A DNA stretch of 64,000 nt, taken from Ixodes scapularis (lineage: Eukaryota > Arthropoda > Arachnida > Ixodida > Ixodidae). Location of the stretch: NCBI RefSeq assembly GCF_016920785.2, contig NW_024609835.1:170000995-170064994 (forward strand), given 5' to 3'. Below, in pieces: positions 32,420-44,419 of the stretch (position 1 is the first letter of the stretch; the number at the start of each line of letters is the position of its first letter). The position numbers were made by a program, and so were the translations under genes. A model generated the notes under the pieces. The model saw nothing but the letters and a program-made list of their open reading frames with translations. It was not told the DNA's origin and did no database searches.

Positions 32420-35400
32420 ATGAACCAGGAAACGTCGGGAGCGTCTTCGAGCCAGGCGGGTTCACCTGAAGTTGCTCACTCCATGGGGGACGGTTTTTCT
32501 TTGCACTAACTTTTGGGAATGATTCGAGAAAAGGATCGTTTGTTAACGGACCTTTTGGGACGACTTGCCCTTCCGGCGCAGTCAGGCACAGCGGACGTGA
32601 GCGGCGTGGCGACGTTCGAGGTGATGCGTGACCGCAGTAAGAACATATCCAATTTCGACGGAAGTGAGGACGCAGCAGCAGCGCGAGACTGGATTGAGAA
32701 CCTAAAGAGGACGGCGACTCTTCATAAGTGGCCGACACCTTTCCTCCTGGAAACGGCAAAATCACATCTCACAGGAGCTGCCAAAGACTGGTTACGCTCA
32801 CGCCATGCAGAAATTGCGTCGTGGGAAGATCTAGAGTACCAGTTTCGACGAACATTCGTTAGCCAGACCCGAGCAGTGGAACGCTGGAGAAGAATGCAAG
32901 ACCGCGTCCAGCAGCGAAACGAGAGCACGACTGCCTACTTCCGTTCGAAGATTCGTCTTTGTGGAGAGGCAAACCTCGACTTCTGCGATTCTCGCGAGCA
33001 AGTACTCACCGGCTTGCATTCGCGACAACTGTGCACCATGTTAATGGGGAGAACACACGGGGACGGTGATGACCTCCTACACGACATACAGGAATTCGAA
33101 AGGATCGATCGGGAGCGACAAGAGCGCTTCGGTGGACAGCGTGAAAAAGGGGCTGCTACCGACACACCGCGAAACCGAGACCCGGTTTCGCGAAGACCGT
33201 TGACGAGAAAGCAAACCGTTGACGAGAGAGACAACAAGCATAAGAGATCACCAATACACAACAAAAAGGGTGAGCGTAAGTGCTACAACTGCTCACGATT
33301 CGGTCACATTGCGCGTGACTGTCCAGAGCCAAAGCGCCCACTAAAGTGCCTGAGCTGTGGAAAAACCGGGCACACTCAGCGTCATTGCATCGAAAGAGCT
33401 CCAAGGAGTGAGGCCAACACCGTAAGCAACTCAAAAGAGGAGAGTTTCTCTGAAGTGCTTCTTAAGCAAGTCACATGGAATGGCGACAAAAAGCTTATTG
33501 GAATGATTGACACCGGAAGTTCCGGATGCCTCTTGCGCGCGTCTGCAGCGGCGCGTTGCGGTGCTGAGCTGATGACAGACGCAACACCTCTTTATGGATT
33601 CAATAACCAGGACGTCCCAGCAGTAAGGACAATTGGTAAATGCAAAGCAGACTTGGATATTGACGGTGTTACCGGGAAGAATATCACAATTTTTGTTGTA
33701 CCAGACGAGGCCCAGTCGGTCGACCTGCTCGTTGGTCGAACTTTCACCGAGCTCCCGTACGTGACCTATGCTAGGCTGGGCGGATGTCTACGCTTTTGGC
33801 ACAAGAGTCAGTGCCCTTTCTCCCACCTCGAACCCTTGAGCGACGATCCCAAGTTGATTGTAAAGACAACCGAAAAATCCACCCTCCAGGCGAACGTAAT
33901 AAATTGGATCCCGTTGTCATCAGAATCTGATGTCACTGGCCCCGTCCTTTTCTACAACTGTGGAAAAGAAATTCTTCTCGACATGAAAGATGGAGAGATT
34001 GCTGTTCCAGTTTTCCCAAGCGGAAATAACGATGTAGTCATTAAAAAGGGACAGCGTCTTGGACGTGTCACTGCGGTCGACATTGTAAACACACCCGGTG
34101 AGGAGGACAACCAGAGAAACCGAGCAGAAGAGAGTTACGAAACCGAGAAACAAAGGGTTTTCACCACTGCAATTCGGTTGCCGATAGACAAGAATCAGGT
34201 CGAAGTAGGTCTGTCGGTGACCGAGGTGCAAAAGAATGAGCTCCTTGACCTCCTGAAGGAGTATCGGGAGTGCTTCGCTACGAACTTGAGCGGGCTTGGG
34301 TGCACAAATGTCCTTGAAATGGACATCCCGGAAGTGCCGGAAAGCGCACCAGTTGCGGTTCGGCCTTACCGAACAAACGTGGCAGAAAGAGAAACGATTC
34401 ACGAGATCGTCAGCGAATGGAAACAAGAGGGAATTGTGAGCGAGACGCATTCCGCTTACGCAAGTCCCGTGATCTTTGTTCAGAAGAAGAACGGAGAGAA
34501 GCGTCTAGTGGTAGACTATCGACGATTGAACGCCCAGACCGTAAAAGAAAAATACCCCCTACCAAGCATTGATGATCAACTGGAAGGACTATCCGGAGCA
34601 GTGATGTACACAGTTCTCGACCTCGCTCACGGCTACCTTCAGGTTTCCTTGAGTGACGATGCGAAGAAGAAGACAGCTTTCATCACTCCGGACGAGACCG
34701 GTCAATTTGAGAGGATGATGTTTTGACTCACGAATGCTCCGTCCGTGTTCCAGCGTCTTATGAACCTCGTTTTGGGGCCGCTGAGGGGAACGATCGCTAT
34801 GTGCTACCTGGATGATGTGCTGATTCCAGCGAAAAACTGGGATGATTCTATCACGCGGCTGCGCCAAATCCTCGAAGCCTTCAGGAAGGCCCTTCGCTTA
34901 AGCAAATGCGCTTTTGGAAGAGACAGTGTGAATTTTCTGGCTTTTCGACTGAAGAACGGAGCGGTGCAACCCGGCGCAGTTAAGGTACGCGCAAACACAG
35001 AATTCCCGGTCCCAGAGAACCCTCATGATGTCAGACGATTTTTAGGACTGACGAGCTTTTTTTGACGCTCCTCCCCGAAGTATGCGTTAATCGCTGAACC
35101 CCTCACAAGGCTCACCAAGAAGAATGAAAAGTTTGAGTGGAACCCTGAGCAAGAGGAAAGTTTCCAAGTTTTGAAGTCAAAACTAACATGTGAACCTGTG
35201 CTTCAACTGTACAATGTCGGAGACATAGTCTTTGTGAGAAAAGCTACTGAACCAACAGGCAAGCCAACGAAGGCTCAACCGAAGTACCGAGGGCCTTTGG
35301 TTGTGACACAGGTTCTTCCATCCGACACATATCGCGTCACTGAGCTTGACAAGACCAAGGCCAATAGATTCGCAACTACGGCGCATGTTTCCCAGTTGAA

Positions 35401-35536
35401 GTGATGGACGTCGACAACAAAGAAAACACACTTGGAAGACGACACATCATTGTCAGAAGAAGCAGAATCCGCCAGGGAGGAAGTCACCGTTCAGCTCCCG
35501 AGGCGCTCTGCACGAAAGCGTGCAGTTCCGAAGTGA
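32420..35536 (+). pseudogene. Gag-pol of the Gypsy element, broken
   Basis: From ATG 32420 one frame runs to TGA 35534-35536. It is cut by TAA 32507, TGA 34724, TGA 35063 and TGA 35402. Domains: gag matrix/capsid-like to about 33240; CCHC zinc knuckles at 33281-33322 and 33347-33388; aspartic protease DTGSSG at 33509; RT with TVLDLAHGYLQVSL near 34610 and YLDD at 34805. The TGA at 34724 falls where the RT motif normally has Gly after a Phe. After LTCEPVLQLY (about 35212) the frame jumps to GDIVFVRK and a GPLVVTQV block of the integrase C-terminus, so most of RNase H and integrase is deleted. It ends in a basic RRSARKRAVPK tail. Confidence 0.93.
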
Positions 35537-35776
35537 GCACATTTGCGACACATATTATTTTTCGCTTGTATCGATTTTGTTGTTGTTGTTTGTTGCATAA
35601 CGTGCATTGAAGCATTTATGCGTTTCTTGTGCTGTTCACGTATATGTAGTGTCAATTCTTGTGTATTCATATGTTGTTATTATTAAGAAACATGAACGAT
35701 TAATTTTTATTAATTTGTGTAAGCATTGCTTTTTGTTGTCGTTAACGAGGACGTTAACAATGCCAGGATGCCCGAA

Positions 35777-36236
35777 TGTAAGCGAGCGCCATTCTGTACT
35801 GGATCTTTTATTTTATTTCGCCGAGCGCATTCCAAGCAGGCGCCATTGTGTTTTGCCTTTTTCTTTTATTTCGCTGGGCGCAAGGTTCAGTTCTCAGAAG
35901 ATTGTGATTTATTTGAACTCCTCGGCGCCGGGAATCTCGCACGTGGATGCCCGTGCCATGAAGGCGCGACTGGCGGGCGTCGGGCACGATGCGGATCGGG
36001 TTACAGCCTTGGGCGAGACCAAGCTGCTCAAGAAAACTATGCGGTAGTCTAACAGCGGGACTCAAAGCGAGAGTGTGTGTGCGATGGTGGTACGCGACCA
36101 CCAATAGTGTCCGTCTTGTAAACTAAAATTGTATCGAGAATATTAAATCCAGTGTTTCTTTAATTCCAAAAACCCATTTGTCAAGACCTCGTTTATTATC
36201 AAGAAGTTATTTTATTTGAAGCAACCATCGATTACA
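35777..36236 (+). repeat. Right (3') LTR
   Basis: 460 bp, same ends and length as the left LTR. No obvious polypurine tract is seen just before it (AACAATGCCAGGATGCCCGA), which is odd. Confidence 0.97.
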
Positions 36237-36436
36237 GTAGTAAAATAAAAATAATTGTACTACTTATACAATACCCTCATGACAAAAAAAAAATTACGGC
36301 TCTAAAAATGTTTTATAAAAAAATTTAAAAAAAGATATACAGTTCATTTTCGATTGCCAAGTTACACTAAATGTAACGAGTTGCTGATCTGTACGGTGGT
36401 ATCTCTGAACCTCTAGGGAAAAGTGATGATTTTTCT

Positions 36437-37150
36437 TTAAAGGGTAACTCCGCTCAATTCCGAAGATTTCGGGATAATGATTGATTTCGAATTAAAAAGC
36501 CCTAGTAAAACACACTACGTCGTTTGCTTCGCGAAAAATGGGATATATATTTTTATATTTGATTTTAAACACGAGCGGAAATCGAAACCGAAACTTCGGC
36601 TCCGCCCGGCAACATTGGCCTCGGGTCGCCAAGTACATGGCCATCAAGTGGTACGAGATGTCACGTGATCCTCAGCCCAACGACGGGCGGGATTGGGTCG
36701 GGCGTGTGGCAGGCGCGAGTGTCGTCTGCACCGCACTCTTCGCCACGTTTTGGTGTCTACGGCATTCGACGACGTTTGCACAACTGCGGCATAAGTGTGC
36801 GCGCACGTGATGTCCGTAGTGTGGACGAAACTCCGAGAGACAATAATCACAAGCGGTGAGACGACGACGGCGGTTGTGACGCGGAAGACAGCGGTAACGG
36901 TAGATGGCGTTTAGCTCAATGTTGGCTCCGCCCATGCCGTAGCCTTCACTGCGCTGTTGGTTGCGCCTAAATTCGCCCGCTCAAGTCAGCCGATTTCGGC
37001 AACTTGGCGAGTTGCAAAGTTTGCCGGACCGTTTAAGAAACATTTAGACAGAACTGCGTTGTAAGATTTCACGTGTGGTCTTCCTAGGCGATACTGAAGA
37101 AGACTGCATTGTTTTTTCAAAACCAAAAATGAAGCGGAGTTGCCCTTTAA
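36437..37150. mobile_element. TTAA-bounded MITE, 714 bp
   Basis: Left end TTAAAGGGTAACTCCGCT; right end AGCGGAGTTGCCCTTTAA. TTAA is present at both borders. No transposase. Confidence 0.88.
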
Positions 37151-38263
37151 GGTTCTAGACGTTGGAGTGTGGAATGCGATAGCCGTCTAAGAAGAGTATG
37201 ACCATATACTGAAGGACAGTGTAAATTTTGTTGATACTGATCAACAAGGTCAGAAAAAGAACTAGCTCATTCCGAATTTCTGTAGGAAACCGATTGTTAC
37301 ACGTAGAGAGACAAAACAATACCACTTCGCTAGTACTTTCTGCGCAAAGAAATTAAAATTGAAAACAATTTCGAACAATTTCTTTACTGCCAACAGAATA
37401 ATTAACTGTTTTAAGGACGTCAGTAATGGGATATTCACACGAAGGATGCTTTTCGGGGAGGGATGTGCATGACGTACCAGCAGAATTTCCTCCCTGACTC
37501 CAACAATCACACGAACGGCGGGGAGCCGAGAGGGATGTCAGTGTTAGCAGACGCAATTAGCGGCCGCACTCTCGACAACAGGGTTCGGTGCGCGCTGACG
37601 AGAGTAGAAAAATTGAGGCATATAGGAAACGGCACTAGGCGATTATGACAGCAGCGCTCTTAGCAGCGCTGTTAGATACAGAGGACTACGAACTGCTTCA
37701 ATCTTAAAAAAAAACTATGCTTTGTGAATGGGTGGATGCAACACAATGCAAATAGAATCAAAAATCGGTTCTACGAGGAGCGGCTTGAAGACGGCATTGG
37801 TGAATACCCAAGACTCCTTCAGGTGCCTCGGACGACATGCGCGACAGCACAAGCAACAACACGTTAGGCGATCCCGAGGCTACCGCCAGCATCTCGCTGA
37901 GCAAAATCTGTAAAGTTGCCAGACATGCGAATAAAATACAGCAAATTGCAAAGAGATCCCACGCCAAGGTGGGGAGCGTTTGTGCAGCCCGAGCACAAAC
38001 CTCCAATGTCTACGTCAGCGCGGCCTCTCGCAAAAGCGTGACGTTTTTACCACGTGATGCGTATGCCGGGGAGCAAAGGGAGGAATTTTTCCCCCGTGTG
38101 AATACCCCTTAATGAACTAATCGTTCGTAACTTTTGTAAGCGCTGCGCATGCACACCAGTTTGGCGAGCGCCAGCCTCTCACTTTCTAAAGAATACAGCA
38201 GCCGGATGTTAGGGACTGCAGTAAAAAAATCGAGGTACACCTAAGCACTTCTTATGAGTTGTG
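37151..38263. other. Unassigned
   Basis: No gene or repeat recognised. ORFs on both strands are short and without motifs. Confidence 0.5.
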
Positions 38264-38595
38264 AATGCGAAAGCATGTAGTTACGTCAGTCTTGCTCTAC
38301 GCGTGTTGGCGAGCTGCCTGTCGCTGACGGACACGCAGCGCCATGAGGTGGCCAGTCGTTAAAACTGACGCGCAGCGTCAGTTTTAACGACCGACCACGC
38401 ATGGCGCTGCGTGTCCGGTGAACGGGAGCCTGGCCGACGCGCGCTAGTTAGTGGGATCGCAGCGGTGTGAAAGGTGCCATTTGCTGTGGACGCGCGCTAG
38501 ACAATGGGTTTGGAGCGGTGCAAAAGAGCCATTTTGTGTGGTTTCAAAGATGAAGACGTCGCCTCGCTCCATGAGACAGTTAATGCTTTCGCATT
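38264..38595. repeat. Foldback element with central perfect palindrome
   Basis: Ends AATGCGAAAGCAT (38264) and AATGCTTTCGCATT (38582). Near the centre (38338-38407) GTCGTTAAAACTGACGC is followed by its reverse complement GCGTCAGTTTTAACGAC, with only a CA between them. The end sequence also occurs near 1293-1310. Confidence 0.8.
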
Positions 38596-39515
38596 TAAAA
38601 CACAAGTTTAAACCAAAACCTTGCAATGTAAGCATCCCCAAGATTCCATAAAATGCGGGCAGTTGCAAACTTGCATCATCTATCGGCCTTCGCACGAGCG
38701 ACTGAGCTTCACCGAGAGGGCCTAAATATGTTTTATTTATTTATGTTATTTTATTAACTATGTCACGGATATTATTGCACTCTGCGAGCACAGAAAGTGT
38801 TCAGAATGACCCACATATTTCCAAAACTTCAAGGTCATAGGGCCATTATATTTACTTCCTGGGACAATACGGGATATTACATTGACCACAATGTAAAAAT
38901 GAACAAATATATCTGGTCCTCGGAAAAAAATAATCACGCTTTCTCAAGCTATAATCATGTACAATCGGTTTATGTGTACATTATTGAGCTTATCTCCAGA
39001 AAGATTCCTGAAATCATAAGGGATTGTCGTGTTAGCGGCGTTTTAATCTAGTTCACAGGTCAGCTTACGATCGCGAAAACAAACCTGTTACCCAAGCTTA
39101 GTTTTCTGGCACCCTTCCACGAAACTGCGTCATGAGAACAGATAAACACTCTGGAAAAGCAGCGCTTTAATATTCAGCCAATGCTAGGGCTGGGCGTTGA
39201 TTAAACGTTTTAACTCGATGAATAACCTTCAGTTAATCGAATAATTAATCGATAAATCCGTTTTGTTGATTCATATGAATAATAGCTTTAAAAAGTCAAA
39301 AATAAGAAGGCATACCTTCGATGAATATGTGACAAACGACGTAATGTACAATTCGGATTTTAAATCAACCTTCATTTGTAGTTGAGAACAGTCAAAAGAC
39401 ATCGACACTCACATATTATTACTTCTGCCGCAGAGAAAGATGTTCGTTGATGTTCTTCGGCAATGTGAGCTCCTTTGCTTCTTCACACAACACTCTTTGC
39501 TCTACCAACCGGAAA
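38596..39515. other. Unassigned
   Basis: AT-rich; nothing recognised. Confidence 0.5.
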
Positions 39516-39687
39516 CTATACTTCGTTTCAGCTTCGGTCCAGACGCAGCCGATGCTACAAGCGCGAGCATGTGGCCCAGAACAGTGCTTGCACTGCACGA
39601 GCGCGCGTGCTTGGCAGGGATGATGAAAGCCCGGAGCTCGCGCTTGTAGCTTTGGCTGCGTCTGGACCGAAGCTGAAACGAGGTATA
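39516..39687. repeat. Foldback element, about 172 bp
   Basis: Left arm TATACTTCGTTTCAGCTTCG and GTCCAGACGCAGCC; right arm GGCTGCGTCTGGAC and CGAAGCTGAAACGAGGTATA. Stem about 52 bp. The two arms create mirror ORFs of no significance. Confidence 0.92.
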
Positions 39688-40186
39688 GCACGGCATTGAG
39701 TGTTTGGGGCACGTATAACCTTCTGCAGTTGTTTAGAGTTACAAAACTCGCCCCTACAGTTTACTTTAGATGAAAAGTTTACCTAATGCTTTCATCACGC
39801 GGACGTGGAAGAGTGCACCACTCTTTCATCTTGATACTTAGCTTATTTATTAATATGGTCCCACACTCTTAGAAAAAAGATCGTAGCAGTTCCTAACCAC
39901 AGGTTAGTAACTCCTTGTCACATATGTTATTGACCTCTTAGTAAATGCAGGTATACTTGGGGACAACCTTTCTTGGCAATAAAGGCAAGGTTATGGGTGC
40001 CCGTGCGCTCGCAGACATTAAGAGCCCATCGGAGCTCTGCTCGCGCGGTCTTCACTTCGGGAATTCCGGAAATCGTTGTCCCCGCGTGTAGTAACGGGAG
40101 TCTTCCTAACAGTTATTAACCACGGAGGTTAGTAACGGGAACTATCCTCACGTACAAAAACTAGTAGGAAGAACTACACTCCGTTT

Positions 40187-40362
40187 CACGTCTTACCGCA
40201 CCGGATGCTACGAGCCATCTCAACCGATCGAGCTTTGCGAACGAACCACGTGATACGCCCTCCGCGCGTCACTGCGTCCCCTGTTCCACGTCACGTGACG
40301 CTCACGCGCCCTTTGATTTATTCCGATGGCTCGTACTATCCGCTGACGGTCGGTCGTAAGGT
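40187..40362. repeat. Inverted-repeat element related to 10823-11028
   Basis: Left CGGATGCTACGAGCCATCTC, right GATGGCTCGTACTATCCG. The GCTACGAGC core is shared with the nested foldback at 10823. Borders are approximate. Confidence 0.5.
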
Positions 40363-40375
40363 GAAGTGGAGTATA

Positions 40376-41099
40376 CAGGGTGATTCAAGGAGAGGCCAGG
40401 CTCTTTAAATCGACCGCGAAATTCGGTTTCTTAACCTATCGCGCTACGACTTTGTGCAGCGTTGCCCACAGATGGTGCTTTTTTTTTTTGTAAAATTTGC
40501 AAAAAGCGAAGTTACCTGATGAAAAAAGTAAAGAAAGAAAAAGGCTTAGCTCCTATGGAAACGCAGCGAAGCCACCGGTCTTCAAATAACAACTGCGCCG
40601 TTTCGCACGGGAGACAAGAGATGGCGCAAGCGGTCGCGACGCCAACTGCCGCCAACGAACGAGTATACGACGCCGAGAGCCGGCGTCTTTAGCTGACAAG
40701 GAACTGCAGTTCCTTGTTGTTACCGCGCCTGTTTTTGTTTCTGCGACTGTCGCCGCCTGCGGAACGCGCGCCGCCTTCGAGTCGAAAAGAACGTCTGCTA
40801 AAGACGCCGGCTATCGGCGCCGTATACTCGTTCGTTGTCGGGGTTCGTTGCGCTATCTCTTGTCTCCCGTGCGAAACGGCGCCGTGTTGTATGAAGACCG
40901 GTGGCTTCGCTGCGTTTTCATTGGAGCTAAGACTTTTTCTTTCTTTACTTTTTCGTCAGGTAAGTTCGCTCTTTGTAAATTTTACGAAAAAAAAATGCAC
41001 CATCTGTAGGCAACACTGCACAAAGTCGTAGCGCGATAGGTTAGGAAACCGAATTGTGCGGTCGATTTAAAGAGCCTGGTTTCTCCTTGAATCACCCTG
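40376..41099. mobile_element. 724-bp palindromic element flanked by TA
   Basis: Ends CAGGGTGATTCAAGGAGA and TCTCCTTGAATCACCCTG; TA on both sides. The arms continue to pair for about 310 bases each (for example GCGCTACGACTTTGTGCA / TGCACAAAGTCGTAGCGC). The TA duplication fits the Tc1/mariner group; no transposase. Confidence 0.93.
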
Positions 41100-41454
41100 T
41101 AGATTAACCTAGAAACCTGAAAAAATGTAGTTGCCATTTATCTCGAGAAGATAGGATTCGCTAGCTCTTGTGCACAAAGATATTGGCGTTACTCGAGCGC
41201 TTAGCATTGCGCCACATAAACTTTGTATTGTCGCCTGTATGGGGACGGGTGTAATGATGACACATTATACGCGCCATCAATCGGCTCAATGCATGCCATG
41301 CGCAAACTGAGCACACGAAAGCACTAATATAAATGTACGCTACACCAGTGAGTGACTCCGACGATTGCTCTTGCGCCTTTTGTACCCTCTATTTATGGAC
41401 GCTTTGCACACGCGTCAGGTTGGAGCCGCCATGGCTGTCCTTTCCTGTCTTAAC

Positions 41455-42023
41455 CAGACGCCATGTTGGCGGTGACGGGTTACAAGTAACGGCGTTACCT
41501 GTAACGCGTTACTTTTTTCGGGAATGTGTAACGTGCTTGTTACATTTTCAAAACAGTAATGAGTAACGTACTCACGTTACTTATATCAAGCAACCTGAAT
41601 TGTAGTTATGTTGCTCGTTAAACATTCTTACCAAAATCAAAAAAAAAAAAAAACGCTTATTTTTTTTTAGTGTTTCTAGGAGCCAAACCGTATAAATTGC
41701 TTTCGTTTTTCTTTGCGTTTTTTATCGCGAGTAAATGGTGGAACAGCAAAAATATAAGATAATTATGTTCAGTCTTTGGATGGACATGATGTTTCTTAAA
41801 AAATCGCGCTGATGCATACCTGCATGGTTAAAAATTAAAACGTGTTCATCATAATTTAAAAAGTAACGCCAAAGTAACGTGTGCTACTTTTTTATCTGTA
41901 ACGGCAAGGGTAACTCGTTGATTTATTTTGAAGTAACGTAGGTCGGAAACGCGTTCCTTTACTTTGGCAGTAGCGAGTAACACATTTTGCTACTTATTTT
42001 GGGTAACGCCTACAACACTACCC
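41455..42023. mobile_element. hAT-like GTTACG-rich non-autonomous element
   Basis: The right end, GGGTAACGCCTACAACACT, is the same as the right end of 10626-11307. The left end, GTTACAAGTAACGGCGTTACC, is rich in the same GTAACG repeats. The left CAGTGTT is not seen, so this copy is truncated or diverged. Confidence 0.55.
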
Positions 42024-42636
42024 AGATGCCGACAGAGTGAATCGGACGTTGACGAGTCTTTTCAGAAATGCCAACGCTACGAAGAAGGAGACGGTTGGAT
42101 CTAAAATGGCAATAACCTGCCCTGCTGTGGTTATGATAAAGTGAAGTAAACGTAATAAGAGAAAACCAAAATTGAAGGTCGGTTTACGGCGGTACTCATG
42201 CAAAGCTGCTGCGAAGTGTCTATAAGGCAGGCTTTGCATCTATAATCACCTCAGCAATAAATAATCTTACAAGAATTTTGCTTCCTTTTTTCTGCACTAA
42301 AAATCATTCTTCGAAATCGATTTTGAATGGCCCAAAGGATGAATCTCTTAGTAAAGAGAAACCATTCAAGCTGTAATTATTTGCGACAGTCGATAAAGCT
42401 ACAGGCTTCTAAGCACTTCCTAGCCCATATGATTTCGCCTCTCCATGGACACCTCTCTGAGGCATTTAAGAAGTGAAGTGGTCGTGCAGAACTTCATTCG
42501 GCGTTCCTGGTACTCGAGCGCTCATGCTCTCACAGCTTTGACTGCACAGCCAAGGAACGTTGTCCACGAATATAGTATTCTCGCATACATCTCCGAGTAT
42601 ACAACTCATGTGCGTCACGTTCTGGAGCGAATAATG

Positions 42637-42720
42637 ATGGGACAACGGTTACACGTCTGGGCGTGTTATTTTTGCTATGGGACAACGGTTTACACGTCTG
42701 GGCGTGTTATTTTTGCTAAC
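42637..42720. repeat. Two-unit tandem duplication, about 41 bp
   Basis: GGGACAACGGTTACACGTCT...TTTTTGCTAT is followed directly by GGGACAACGGTTTACACGTC...TTTTTGCTAA. It lies at the broken 3' end of the LINE ORF1. Confidence 0.93.
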
Positions 42721-43572
42721 AGTGTAGCAGGCGTGACGGGTAGGTATATACCTACTGCATGGAAGTGCTGCGTGCTCGAAGATGACATATTTCGGTAATT
42801 GCTTGCCGGTGAAAGCAATAAGAGCTGTCGATGTTTTTCCGATCATTCGGGCTGAAAGAATTTCATAGCCCGGCGAGTAGAGATTGTTGATTAGTTCTTG
42901 GCCAGTGGTCTCGGGCGGGATGCCACGCACCACGCCGCGAGCCGAGTCGTCGAGGGCGGCAATATAAGCAGTAACTTCATATTCGTTGTCACCAAAACGC
43001 AGGGTTGGAATGTCTCTGATGTGTCGGGACAGGTCTTCACTTGGGGTGCTTGCGATGGCGATATTTTGTATTCTGTCCATGCGGACTTGGAATGTTGTCG
43101 AGTTTGGTCGGTCGCGGGTATGTTGCCGAGTTTTCTCCGCGACGGCGCGAGAGAGGTGGATAGTCTCGAGGTTTGCAAGATTTAAGGCTCCTCGCGGGCG
43201 AATAATAATTTTGAAATCGTCTCCAGGGAGCGGAGGTAGTCTTGGCTGTCTAGTTAGGGCCCTCTGCGGCGTCGGTTGAGAGACTGAGATTGTGGCCTCG
43301 GTATTTTGTGGCTTGACCTTTTTGGATCTTCGCCTGCGAATTTCTACCCAGTCGTCTCGTTCGGGTTGTTCTTCTTGGAGGGGGATGCCCGTAGCATAGC
43401 TTGCCTCCATGGCCGTTGCCATGCTTGGGTTGTGAGCCGGAGGCGGCGTGGGGCGAAGGCGCGTGCCTAGCGCGCGAGCACCGGGTAAAATGCTGCGTAC
43501 CTGGTTAGTAGGCTTAGCGTGGCGGCCGTCGCTTGGGAACTTCGAGAAGCGATATTTCCGAGGGAAATTCAC
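42649..43572 (-). pseudogene. Non-LTR retrotransposon ORF1 (gag-like), truncated
   Basis: The minus-strand ORF has its first ATG at 43422 (MATAMEASYATGIPLQEEQP). Motifs include DDWVEIRRRRSKKVK, GDDFKIIIRPRGALNLANLE, YEVTAYIAALDDSARGVVRG and RMIGKTSTALIAF. This is the ORF1 layout I know from tick LINEs; such proteins bind element RNA. The expected cysteine knuckle after HACYT is missing because the sequence breaks into a tandem duplication. ORF2 (reverse transcriptase) is absent. Frame continues upstream to about 43690 without a good start. Confidence 0.8.
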
Positions 43573-43790
43573 TTGCGATTCCTTGCGACGAACTGCTTTG
43601 ATTGATACCAGAATTGTTGTTGGATTATACCTTTTGCCGGTGATTGAGATCTCTGAAAGCGGGAGCCCATGAATGGTACATCAGCGCCAGTTGGCACTCG
43701 TCTTCTTTTCTTCCGTGTGAACTTCGGCGCTAGAAGTGGCGCCGAAGTTGGACCGAAAAAAATCGCTTTAGTGGAGCTGGATGAGACAAT

Positions 43791-43921
43791 AGAGAGTTTT
43801 AATAGATCGTTCCGTTACCTCCGATAGCCCCGATACCGATACTATGCATGCTCAAGGGAGGCGGTGGTGGAGTATCGGGTATTGTTATCGGAGTCATGGG
43901 AACGATCTACTAAAACTCTCT
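43791..43921. repeat. 131-bp foldback MITE
   Basis: Left AGAGAGTTTTAATAGATCGT, right ACGATCTACTAAAACTCTCT, with further pairing inside (CCGATACC / GTATCGG). It lies just 5' of the LINE fragment. Confidence 0.92.
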
Positions 43922-44419
43922 ACTTCTGATCCTATGCTAACACTTCGTCTTTTTCCCGGGAAGACGTAAAGCGGCTCAGCGGTGACGACAATAACAATAT
44001 GGCTCGTGAAATGAGCCACGTTAGCAGCGCGTGCCGCGTGGGCACTCACGATCGAGGCCGGCTAGCTCGAGAAAGAACATTGATACCAGCCGGCTTCTTT
44101 GATCAACGGCAGAGCTCCCGGTCCAGCCACTACTCCTTCCAGTCTACCTATGCTGGAACCACTGTGGCTGGAACGCAAACTAAATGATGTAGAAAACTGC
44201 ATCGGGCATTGATTGGCTATTCTCTCGGGTCACGTGACATGACGTTGAAATGTAGTTTTTCCCTATGCAGTTCGAGCTATGCTCGTAAAATTATGCAGCT
44301 GGCGGTGACGTCAAAATGTCGTCACGATGCACTTTAACGATGCAGTTAACTGAGTGGTCGATACGAACCCAGAGATCAATCTGCATCGTAAAAGATGGCG
44401 ACCCTAACATGTGCATCTC

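Larger units (their letters stand above)
31586..36236 (+). mobile_element. Ty3/Gypsy LTR retrotransposon with two LTRs and target duplication
   Basis: Two 460-bp direct repeats begin TGTAAGCGAGCGCC and end ATCGATTACA. The 4-bp sequence GTAG lies at 31582-31585 and again at 36237-36240. The internal 3.7 kb encodes, in one frame, a gag with two zinc knuckles, protease, RT and an integrase C-terminus. It is interrupted by stops and an internal deletion, so this copy cannot move without help. Confidence 0.95.

Noticed and set aside
39440..39712. Overlapping ORFs on both strands with shared peptide words
   Set aside because: They are mirror products of the inverted repeat at 39516-39687.
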